Below, piece after piece: positions 1-6,313 of a stretch of DNA of 7,478 nucleotides. The notes below the pieces were generated by a model. It was not told where the DNA came from and searched no databases. It saw nothing but the letters and a program-made list of their open reading frames with translations. Source of the DNA: JBBPYR01 sp038199755. Lineage in GTDB: Bacteria > Chloroflexota > Ktedonobacteria > Ktedonobacterales > Ktedonobacteraceae. Positions within the stretch are counted from its first letter, which is position 1. Every line of letters starts with the position of its first letter. A program made the position numbers and the translations under genes. The stretch is taken from positions 1 to 7,478 of the forward strand of contig JBBPYR010000057.1 of NCBI GenBank assembly GCA_038199755.1, written 5' to 3'.

Positions 1-1
1 G

Positions 2-391
2 TTAATGCTACTGCGCGCAGAGCATACGTATTATTTACAATATCCATTTCTTGTCGGGCTTATCACAGGCATTACTGGCCTCTTTGCCAGTTCTGGCAAG
101 GGGCATATACTGATTTCTGCGCAGGAGAACCGTTCTGGTTTCAAAAAAGGGGGTTTCTGGCTCTCTCTTCTCACCATTACTTCCTTTTTCTTCTATATCG
201 GTGTGAGCCTTAATCTGCTCACCTACTCCTCCTACATTGCCTACTATGGATGGGCATTGTACGGTGGTGTGAGTCTGATTTTCCTGCTTACACTCGTGCT
301 CACATTCCTGGTTGCGCGTATCCGCTTTTCCTATGAACAATATCTCCGCAAACGTTATGATGCATTTCTGCACCCAGTTGGAAGGGTATAA
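2..391 (+). CDS. Small multi-pass membrane protein of unknown function, probably 5'-truncated by the window edge
   Basis: I do not recognise this protein. The reading frame is open to the first bases of the window. The first ATG (position 5) has no visible ribosome binding site because only four bases precede it, so the true start may lie upstream and this may be the C-terminal part of a longer protein. Counting from that ATG (128 residues), three hydrophobic stretches are visible at about 12-29, 51-73 and 79-104. They are separated by a polar, positively charged loop (about residues 41-50, with KK) and followed by a short tail rich in Arg, Lys and Tyr (105-128). By the positive-inside rule the loop and the tail would be hard to place on the same side unless helix 2 and helix 3 form a hairpin, which is plausible. 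The stop codon lies six bases before the next gene, so the two are likely co-transcribed. No enzymatic motif is seen. A very open antisense frame covers the same bases but has no independent support. Confidence 0.7.
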   Translation, partial: LMLLRAEHTYYLQYPFLVGLITGITGLFASSGKGHILISAQENRSGFKKGGFWLSLLTITSFFFYIGVSLNLLTYSSYIAYYGWALYGGVSLIFLLTLVLTFLVARIRFSYEQYLRKRYDAFLHPVGRV

Positions 392-397
392 GAGCTA

Positions 398-2158
398 ATG
401 AATTACGACACGAATCAACCAATAGAAGATTATTACGCGCTTTTAGGGGTTGAACGCAACGCATCAAGGGCACAAATAGAACAAGCTCTGGTGGAGTATA
501 TTAACGTCCAGCAAGAACGACTTATGCTGACCCTTACGATGAAAGCGGCCCGTATTGCGCTAGACAAAGTTCCCCCCATGAACTATTGGCTACTAAGTGA
601 CGATCCCACCAGACGCCCACTCTTTGATCAATTGCTGGCCGAGCTAGAACGAAAGGCCGCGAATCGCTCAAATCTTCATGACGATGAGGGACTTGACGAT
701 GAGATAGAGCATCCTTTCTTTTTTGATCCAGATAATGGCTATGATACTGAGACTCCTGTCTACACCATTCGCGAAGTCGCTGAAAAGCTGGATAGCGAGT
801 GGAAAACTACCCACGGCTGGATCAGAAGGGCATCCAATGATACACATGTGCTCGTAGGCTATCTCACCTATGCAGCGGGCCGCATCAGTCTGGCCGAACG
901 CATTGATCAGGTTATTACAGCGGCCTCTGAAAAAAAAGAAACCAGCCCTTTAATGGATAAAAATGAAGCCATCGAACGCTGCATCAACATTTTAGACCCG
1001 CAAGTTGAGCGGCCAAGCATAGAAATTGCTAACACACATTTTGATGGCAAAATTTTGGATGCAGGCTCCTTCATCTCTGATGTGCCAGCTGCAACGAGTC
1101 TTATCCTACGTCACGATGGGGATAGAGGCTGCGTTTTCGGCACAGTTGAACTCTACACCAACTGGCTCACATTGCGTAATGGCACATCGAAGGCACACTT
1201 CGCATTGATGCCCATTGGCACTTCTCCAGAGATCGGCCCTTCAGAAATCACCATTCCGCTTTCCATCGGGCTAGGCAGCCTACAGCGAGATGCTGACTAC
1301 CATGCAGAGTTAGTAATCCACCTGGAAAATCAAAAGCAGATGCGCGATATTCCCATTCGCTTACAGCTACATGTATTACCCTTACCACCGCGCGTTATCT
1401 TTCAGCCCAACTCTACTCCAAGTACACCTGTCCCGCTGGGCATAGTACGCCAAGGAGAACGTGTCACACGATTACTCAGACCCATCAATCAAGGTGATGA
1501 ACATAGAGTCCCGCTGCAAGGACGCATCTTATCGCGTGACCCAAACACATTTATACAGCCGAGTTCTTTTAGCAATCAAGACACGCTTACGGTCACAGTT
1601 GATACCACCAATCGTCCCCCTGGCGAGCCATACGATATCGTACTGCAAGTAAATTACATCACCGCCAATTCAAAAGGGCCAACAAACATCTACCTGCGTG
1701 GTGAGCTGCTACCCACCTTCCGTCAAAGCTTTTTCCGTGAGAGTTCTCTCGGCAATCGCATAGGCGCAGGAGTCATCTTTGCAATCTTGAGCTTATCGCT
1801 ATTCGACCTGTTCACCGTGGGACTGGAAAGTCATACAACCTTTACATGGCTATTGCTTTTCCTTATCCCTGCTGGTTTCATATTCATGATGCAGCAATGC
1901 TTAAAAACCATCGTCTTCCATAAGCAACGCACAGGAGATATGTCGATAGACCTTAAAAACGTGGCTCCCCCTTGGCTGCGCTGGTGGCTCCCTGTTGGTG
2001 TTGGCTTGCTCTTTGCCTTGCTTTGCGCCATGCTTCCCCAAACAGCGGGCATGTTCTGGCTAAGCAGCATTATCGGCCTCCTGCTTGGCGGAGGAGTAGG
2101 TTCCTTTGTCACAATAGTTCGAGCACAACCAGAAGTTCAACCCAATTTAGGGGCATAA
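398..2158 (+). CDS. DnaJ-like-domain membrane protein with two Ig-like repeats, function unknown
   Basis: A 586-residue protein of mosaic build. Residues 11-85 look like a J domain: DYYALLGV at the start (helix I), and a LSDDPTRRPLFDQLL segment matching the usual 'L.D...R..YD..L' end. The HPD tripeptide expected near residues 39-44 is absent, so it probably cannot stimulate Hsp70 ATPase in the normal way. Residues about 121-175 are helical (YTIREVAEKLDSEW, then GRISLAERI) and resemble helical modules next to J or kinase domains in some bacteria; this is inference. Residues about 205-325 and 331-437 look like two beta-sandwich repeats, each with alternating hydrophobic strands and closing in a strand that reads like 'IPIRLQLHV' or 'NIYLRGEL'. 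Four membrane helices follow at about 454-476, 482-503, 527-546 and 553-574. With a cytosolic J-like domain, both termini would be cytosolic. The ATG at 398 is preceded by GGAAGGG at 380-386, a rather distant ribosome site. It may work with the membrane protein just upstream. Confidence 0.85.
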   Translation: MNYDTNQPIEDYYALLGVERNASRAQIEQALVEYINVQQERLMLTLTMKAARIALDKVPPMNYWLLSDDPTRRPLFDQLLAELERKAANRSNLHDDEGLDDEIEHPFFFDPDNGYDTETPVYTIREVAEKLDSEWKTTHGWIRRASNDTHVLVGYLTYAAGRISLAERIDQVITAASEKKETSPLMDKNEAIERCINILDPQVERPSIEIANTHFDGKILDAGSFISDVPAATSLILRHDGDRGCVFGTVELYTNWLTLRNGTSKAHFALMPIGTSPEIGPSEITIPLSIGLGSLQRDADYHAELVIHLENQKQMRDIPIRLQLHVLPLPPRVIFQPNSTPSTPVPLGIVRQGERVTRLLRPINQGDEHRVPLQGRILSRDPNTFIQPSSFSNQDTLTVTVDTTNRPPGEPYDIVLQVNYITANSKGPTNIYLRGELLPTFRQSFFRESSLGNRIGAGVIFAILSLSLFDLFTVGLESHTTFTWLLLFLIPAGFIFMMQQCLKTIVFHKQRTGDMSIDLKNVAPPWLRWWLPVGVGLLFALLCAMLPQTAGMFWLSSIIGLLLGGGVGSFVTIVRAQPEVQPNLGA

Positions 2159-2217
2159 AGCGTAAAGAGAGAACCACGCGCATGATATTTCACGCGCGTG
2201 GTTCTCTCTTTACGTTT
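2158..2217. terminator. Long inverted repeat, likely bidirectional Rho-independent terminator between convergent genes
   Basis: The arms 2161-2181 and 2194-2214 are perfect reverse complements over 21 bp. Inside, after one A-C mismatch, two more pairs (2183-2184 with 2191-2192) close a six-base loop at 2185-2190 (ATATTT). Outside, G2160-T2215 can wobble and A2159-T2216 and A2158-T2217 pair, so the base of the stem reaches the stop codon of the + strand gene. The outer arm is A/G-rich on the left and therefore U/C-rich on the right (TTCTCTCTTTACGTTTCTT), giving a U-rich end for + strand transcripts. On the - strand the downstream side reads CTTTATG, a weaker U run. It lies between the convergent stop codons at 2156-2158 and 2222-2224 and fills nearly the whole gap, which fits termination for both transcripts. 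Confidence 0.85.
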
Positions 2218-2221
2218 CTTA

Positions 2222-3286
2222 CTATCCTACTAACCCGTGATGCACACACAACTCCGCATTGAGCACGGAGCCGCCAGCTGCCCCACGAATCGTATTGTGT
2301 CCCAGCATCACAAACTTATAACCCAAAATGGGACATGGACGAAGCCTGCCTAGCGTGACTGTCATCCCATTACCCGCGTCGCGGTCGCGGATCGTTTGCG
2401 GGCGATCCTGTTCGCGCCGATAGATCAGGGCGCGTTCTGGTGCGCTCGGCAGCTTCAACTGCTGCGGTTCCGCAACATACTCTTCCCACGCGGCGATGAT
2501 CGCTTCGGGGCTGGCATCTCGTTCCAGTTCAATACTCGCACACTCCAGATGCCCCTCGCGAGTGGCGACGCGGTTACAGTGCGCACTCACCACGAGTGGT
2601 GCATCGATGAAGCCCTGTCCCTCTTGCCAGTCACCGAGCATCTTGAGCGTTTCGCTCTCAAGCTTCTCTTCCTCACCGCCAATATAGGGAATAACATTAT
2701 CCAGAATGTCATACGAGGGCAGGCCGGGATAGCCCGCACCGGAGATGGCTTGCAGTGTCGTAATCAGCACCTTACGCACACCAAACTGCTTTTGCAACGG
2801 TTTCAAAGCCATCACCAGCGGTGTCGCCGAACAATTAGCGTTGGTCACGATACAGCCAGTAGACCAACCACGCAGCTTGCGTTGTTGCACAATTGCGGCA
2901 ATATGCTCTGGATTCACCTCAGGAATGAGCAGCGGCACATCGGCCACCATGCGATAGTTCTTCGCATTGCTAAAGACTGCCACGCCAGCATTCGCAAAGG
3001 CCAGTTCGATCTCACCCGCTATCTCGCCGGGCAACGCGGAAAAGGCAATTTTGACAGCAGGCAACGCCTCTGGTCGGCACACCACCACGGGCAGCGATGC
3101 CACAGACGCGGGCATCTCACTGGCGAGACGCCAACGCGCCACTTCCGCATAGGGTCGTCCACCATGCTGCTCTGAGGCAGCTAGAGCTACAATCTCAAAC
3201 CAGGGATGGCCCTGCAATAATTCGATAAAGCGTTGCCCGACCATGCCCGTTGCGCCCAGCACAGCCACAGGGATGCGTTTTTGCAT
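2222..3286 (-). CDS. asd: Aspartate-semialdehyde dehydrogenase (archaeal/fungal-type subclass)
   Basis: Asd reduces L-aspartyl-4-phosphate with NADPH to L-aspartate 4-semialdehyde, the branch point to lysine/diaminopimelate and to homoserine (methionine, threonine). The 354-residue protein opens with the nucleotide-binding Rossmann loop GATGMVG at residues 11-17. The nucleophile is Cys152 in TNANCSATPLVMAL, and the likely acid/base is His246 in the REGHLE segment. The NANCS.TP context, the GAGYPG motif (183-188), the PYIGGEEEKLE stretch (about 200-210) and the RGAAGGSVLNAE end (334-345) resemble the subclass found in archaea, fungi and some bacteria more than the E. coli enzyme; this is from memory of the families. 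The length suits that subclass. The ATG at 3286 is preceded by GGAG (3300-3297 on this strand) with a ten-base spacer. The gene begins 19 bases after the lysC stop, so it is translated from the same transcript, and is followed seven bases later by the shared terminator. Confidence 0.96.
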   Translation of the reverse strand: MQKRIPVAVLGATGMVGQRFIELLQGHPWFEIVALAASEQHGGRPYAEVARWRLASEMPASVASLPVVVCRPEALPAVKIAFSALPGEIAGEIELAFANAGVAVFSNAKNYRMVADVPLLIPEVNPEHIAAIVQQRKLRGWSTGCIVTNANCSATPLVMALKPLQKQFGVRKVLITTLQAISGAGYPGLPSYDILDNVIPYIGGEEEKLESETLKMLGDWQEGQGFIDAPLVVSAHCNRVATREGHLECASIELERDASPEAIIAAWEEYVAEPQQLKLPSAPERALIYRREQDRPQTIRDRDAGNGMTVTLGRLRPCPILGYKFVMLGHNTIRGAAGGSVLNAELCVHHGLVG

Positions 3287-3305
3287 AATATATCAACTCC
3301 ATTGA

Positions 3306-4790
3306 CTAGACAGCACCCGCCTCTTTTTTCTTTTCATGCACGGTTGTGGCGGGTCGGACAAGCGGAATCACTGGCGCGATCAGATCACGATGCAGGCAGC
3401 GTAACGCGCTTTCACTGTCTCTATCCTCGACAATCAGCGCAATACCCTGATCCGATGCCCCCTGCGTGATAACCGGAATGCGCTCACGAGCAAGCGCGGT
3501 GATGGCACGACCAGGACTCATGGGGTCGGCAGTAAAGCCGGAGCCAATACAGGCACACGCGGCAAGACCTTTACGACAGCTTACTTTCCAATTATCCATG
3601 TCATGTTGCAACAGTGCGACGACTGAATCCGCTGCCTGCTCCTCAACTACGAAGGAAAGATGATGACCAGAGGAAGAGCAGATGGCAACAGGGGCAGCAC
3701 CGGCACGAGCGGCCAACGCGAAAACCTGACCAGCATTTTCGGGTGCGCCAAACAGATCAGTGCTTTCCACCGTAATCAGAGCCAGCTTGCGACGTATAGT
3801 GATTGCCGTGGCTCCACTGCGCAGGTGGCTCTCCGGCCCTACCACGGTGCCACGCACATGTGGACGGAACGTGTTGCGCACGCGGACCGGAATGTTGCGC
3901 GGCGCAATCGGGATCAGTGTGCGCGGATGCAGCACCTTCGCGCCAAACCAGGAGAGGCGTGCCGCCTCCGCATAAGAGAGGTGCGTCAGAAGGCGAGTAT
4001 TCTTGACTAGGCGTGGATCAGCTGTTAACACGCCATCCACGTCAGTATAGATCGTGACCTCAACGCAATCGAGGGCGGCCCCTATCACCGTGGCGGAATA
4101 ATCGGAGCCGTTGCGCCCCAGCGTGGTCACAAAGCCTGTGATTGTGCGGCCCATGAAGCCCGCCGCGATAGGCACAACCTGCCGTTCGACGAGCGGATAG
4201 ATCAGCACATGCGCATTTTCACGCGTCTCGTCCATCAAAGGATCGGCCCCTATCACCACACCAAAGGGCTGTGAGGGATCAGACAAAGGATGGCGCGTGA
4301 TGATGACTTCCTGACGCACCGGCTCAGCCTCGATGCCGCGCTCACGAACAGCAGCGGAGACCAACAACACGGAGAGCCGTTCACCCCAGGCAGCAACCGC
4401 CGCCGTCGGTAGCGCAATCTCTTCGTTTTGGGCAGCCGTTTTGTGCAGGTGTAGCACATCCTGCGTCAGAGCTTGTACGGCCTGTTCGATTTCTTGATAG
4501 AAGGTAATACGTCGCATAGTATCATGAATAATGCTATCGGTGGCATCAATATGTTTTTGCCGCAACATCTGCAACTCTTGCTCATAGGCAGTAGTATCGC
4601 CAGAGCAAGCAAAACGCGCAATTCGCAGCAACTGGTCAGTCACACCCGACATAGCCGAGACGACAACCACCGGAAAGGCTTCGTGTGGGTCATGGAGCGT
4701 CTTGACAATAATCTCTGCCACACGACGAATGCGCTCGCCGCTGCCAACAGACGTTCCCCCAAATTTTAAGACACAAACAGCATTTTTCAT
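3306..4790 (-). CDS. lysC: Aspartate kinase, monofunctional, with C-terminal ACT regulatory domains
   Basis: Phosphorylates L-aspartate with ATP to L-aspartyl-4-phosphate, the committed and usually feedback-controlled step of the aspartate family of amino acids. The kinase domain (about 1-320 of 494 residues) shows KFGGTSV at 9-15, WGERLS at 135-140, TLGRNGSDYSAT at 223-234, TDVDGVLTADPR at 249-260 and FGAKVLHPR at 282-290. Residues from about 335 to 480 form two ACT-like domains, which in this family bind the feedback inhibitor (lysine or threonine); which one cannot be told by eye. The GRNGSDYSA and SYAEAARLSWFGAKVLHPRT wording is close to the kinase half of ThrA/MetL-type bifunctional enzymes, yet no homoserine dehydrogenase domain follows: the protein stops after a short charged tail (HEKKKE). 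The ATG at 4790 sits ten residues before the conserved Gly-Gly and is preceded by GGAG (4805-4802 on this strand) with an 11-base spacer. asd follows after 19 bases. Confidence 0.96.
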   Translation of the reverse strand: MKNAVCVLKFGGTSVGSGERIRRVAEIIVKTLHDPHEAFPVVVVSAMSGVTDQLLRIARFACSGDTTAYEQELQMLRQKHIDATDSIIHDTMRRITFYQEIEQAVQALTQDVLHLHKTAAQNEEIALPTAAVAAWGERLSVLLVSAAVRERGIEAEPVRQEVIITRHPLSDPSQPFGVVIGADPLMDETRENAHVLIYPLVERQVVPIAAGFMGRTITGFVTTLGRNGSDYSATVIGAALDCVEVTIYTDVDGVLTADPRLVKNTRLLTHLSYAEAARLSWFGAKVLHPRTLIPIAPRNIPVRVRNTFRPHVRGTVVGPESHLRSGATAITIRRKLALITVESTDLFGAPENAGQVFALAARAGAAPVAICSSSGHHLSFVVEEQAADSVVALLQHDMDNWKVSCRKGLAACACIGSGFTADPMSPGRAITALARERIPVITQGASDQGIALIVEDRDSESALRCLHRDLIAPVIPLVRPATTVHEKKKEAGAV

Positions 4791-4930
4791 GATAATTCAT
4801 TCTCCACATAGTCGTGGCACGAAACGGTGAGCCACCATGACACCTCTTTGTGTCGGGTTCGTGAGGGTGCATCCTAGATATAAGATGCACCCCTGTTCAG
4901 TATAAACAATGGATAAACTATAACGAAACG
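4791..4930 (-). promoter_or_regulatory. metY-lysC intergenic leader with promoter-like sequence and three small hairpins
   Basis: This 140-base gap is the longest in the cluster. On the - strand, just after the metY stop, TATACT (4904-4899) looks like a -10 element; 18 bases upstream lies TTTCGT (4928-4923), a poor -35. A start about seven bases downstream would fall near 4892, exactly where a hairpin begins. Three consecutive hairpins can be drawn between there and lysC: arms 4892-4884/4873-4865 (9 bp, ten-base loop), 4854-4850/4843-4839 (5 bp, six-base loop) and 4835-4831/4818-4814 (5 bp, twelve-base loop). The first has no U-tract after it, so it is not a classical terminator. I do not recognise a known riboswitch. 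It may be a secondary promoter with a structured leader for lysC-asd, an RNA-processing site, or unregulated spacer. Confidence 0.4.
4865..4892 (-). other. 9-bp perfect hairpin in the lysC leader
   Basis: GGGTGCATC and its exact complement GATGCACCC flank a ten-base A/T-rich loop. On the transcribed (-) strand the stem is followed by TCACGAACC, not by a U run, so intrinsic termination is doubtful. It could protect a 5' end, mark a processing site between metY and lysC, or act as a weak attenuator. Confidence 0.5.
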
Positions 4931-6256
4931 TTATGCGTTTACAGGTTCCCCTGCGGCATTCACAGCCGCCTTCAATGCCTGGTCGAGATCGCTGATGAGA
5001 TCATCAACTGTCTCCAGGCCAATCGATAGGCGGACAAAGTCAGGTGTGACGCCCGTCTCAGCCTGCTCGTCAGGCGTCAACTGTGAATGTGTCGTGCTCG
5101 CAGGATGAATAATCAGCGACTTGGCGTCTCCGACGTTCGCTAGATGCGAGAACAGGTCAATATGGCGAATCAACTGCTTGCCAGCTTCGAGGCCACCCTT
5201 GATACCAAAGCCCAGGATAGCACCAAAGCCATGCGAGAAGTACTTCGCCGCCAAATCATGCTGTGGATGGCTCTTGAGGCCAGGGTACAACACCCAGTTC
5301 ACAGCATCATGACCTTCCAGAAACTCTGCTATGCGTTGCGCATTCTGACTGTGCCGCTCCATACGCAGAGAAAGCGTCTCTAAGCCCTGCAAGAAGAGCC
5401 ACGAGTTGAGCGGTGCAATAGCAGGACCGAGGTCGCGCAAGAGTTGCACACGCGCCTTGATAATGTAGGCCAGAGGTCCGAGTGCCTCAACATAGCGCAA
5501 ACCATGATAGGAAGGGTCTGGCTCGGTGAATGAGGCAAAGCGACCACTGGCAGCCCAGTCGAACTTACCGCTATCAACGATGACGCCGCCAATTGAGGTG
5601 CCATGACCGCCGATGAACTTGGTGGCAGAATGCACCACGATATCAGCACCATATTTCAACGGCTGCACCAGGTACGGTGTTGGCAAGGTGTTATCAATAA
5701 TCAGTGGCAGGCCGTTTTCGTGCGCGACACTGGCAACCGCCGCGATATCGAGCGTATCCAGGCGCGGATTACCCACCGTCTCGGCATAGATGGCCTTCGT
5801 GTGCTCATTGATGGCGGCACGGAAGTTCTCCGGGTTACGTCCATCTACAAAACGTACCGTGATGCCCATTTTAGGCAATGTATAGTGGAACAGGTTGTAG
5901 GTGCCACCATACAGGCTAGCCGAAGAAACGATCTCGTCGCCTGCTTCCGCGATGTTCAAAATAGCCAGCGTCTCCGCCGCCTGACCAGAAGCGACTGCCA
6001 GCGCGCCAACGCCACCTTCAAGAGCCGCGATGCGCCGCTCAAAGGCATCCTGCGTCGGATTCATGATGCGTGTGTAGATGTTGCCAAACTGCTTGAGGCC
6101 GAAGAGGTCGGCGGCGTGTTCTGGACTATCAAAGACATAGGATGACGTTTGATAGATCGGCACCGCACGGGCATTCGTGGCACTATCCGCAGTCTCCTGA
6201 CCGGCATGCAATGAAAGTGTTTCAAAACCATAACTACGATTACCATTTAAGGCCAT
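4931..6256 (-). CDS. metY: O-acetylhomoserine sulfhydrylase (aminocarboxypropyltransferase), PLP-dependent
   Basis: Uses pyridoxal phosphate to exchange the acetyl group of O-acetylhomoserine for sulfide, giving homocysteine and acetate by direct sulfhydrylation. The 441-residue protein belongs to the Cys/Met-metabolism PLP family. It shows the YTRIMNPT motif (61-68; Tyr61 and Arg63 normally hold the phosphate of the neighbouring subunit's cofactor), SGQAA (90-94), the cofactor-ring aspartate Asp188 in IIDNT, the Schiff-base lysine Lys213 in SATKFIGGHGTSIGG, and the carboxylate-binding Arg409 in FVRLSIGLE. The long form with the SFTEPDPSYHGL segment (242-253) and a length near 440 favours a sulfhydrylase over cystathionine gamma-synthase (usually about 380-400), and metX directly upstream fits. 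Methionine gamma-lyase-like activity cannot be excluded by eye. The ATG at 6256 follows a strong AAAGGAGA site with an eight-base spacer after GGAG. It starts 57 bases after metX stops. Confidence 0.95.
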   Translation of the reverse strand: MALNGNRSYGFETLSLHAGQETADSATNARAVPIYQTSSYVFDSPEHAADLFGLKQFGNIYTRIMNPTQDAFERRIAALEGGVGALAVASGQAAETLAILNIAEAGDEIVSSASLYGGTYNLFHYTLPKMGITVRFVDGRNPENFRAAINEHTKAIYAETVGNPRLDTLDIAAVASVAHENGLPLIIDNTLPTPYLVQPLKYGADIVVHSATKFIGGHGTSIGGVIVDSGKFDWAASGRFASFTEPDPSYHGLRYVEALGPLAYIIKARVQLLRDLGPAIAPLNSWLFLQGLETLSLRMERHSQNAQRIAEFLEGHDAVNWVLYPGLKSHPQHDLAAKYFSHGFGAILGFGIKGGLEAGKQLIRHIDLFSHLANVGDAKSLIIHPASTTHSQLTPDEQAETGVTPDFVRLSIGLETVDDLISDLDQALKAAVNAAGEPVNA

Positions 6257-6263
6257 GGAAGTA

Positions 6264-6271
6264 TCTCCTTT
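6264..6271 (-). promoter_or_regulatory. Strong Shine-Dalgarno sequence of metY
   Basis: AAAGGAGA on the - strand, with eight bases between GGAG and the ATG at 6256. It is the best ribosome site in the window and fixes the metY start. The 57-base metX-metY gap otherwise shows only a 5-bp hairpin (6282-6286 with 6292-6296) and no terminator. Confidence 0.8.
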
Positions 6272-6313
6272 GTATTCAGACCGATTGCACTAATCGCACT
6301 ACTTACTACACCA

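Noticed and set aside
35..373. A 112-codon open frame on the - strand opposite the first membrane protein
   Set aside because: The + strand frame has clear membrane helices and a stop placed tightly before the next gene; the - strand product has no recognisable pattern and no ribosome site was seen.
2396..3175. A 259-codon open frame on the + strand
   Set aside because: It lies wholly antisense to asd, whose protein has all family motifs. The translated product shows no recognisable motif and an Arg/His-rich composition typical of a shadow frame.
4690..4890. A 66-codon frame from GTG overlapping the lysC start, as a possible leader peptide
   Set aside because: It has no convincing run of Thr, Met, Lys or Ile codons as an attenuation leader would, no clear ribosome site, and continues far into lysC in another frame.
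4791..4930. Lysine riboswitch (L box), because AGAGGTGTC resembles the AGAGGUGC element
   Set aside because: Only about 55 bases remain between that element and the lysC start, far short of the roughly 170-base aptamer, and the other conserved parts are missing.
5380..5652. Possible frameshift or second gene opposite or within metY
   Set aside because: The metY frame is continuous across all family motifs, so the extra frames are only overlaps.
5603..6145. A 180-codon open frame on the + strand
   Set aside because: It is antisense to the well-supported metY gene, without a ribosome site or recognisable domain.
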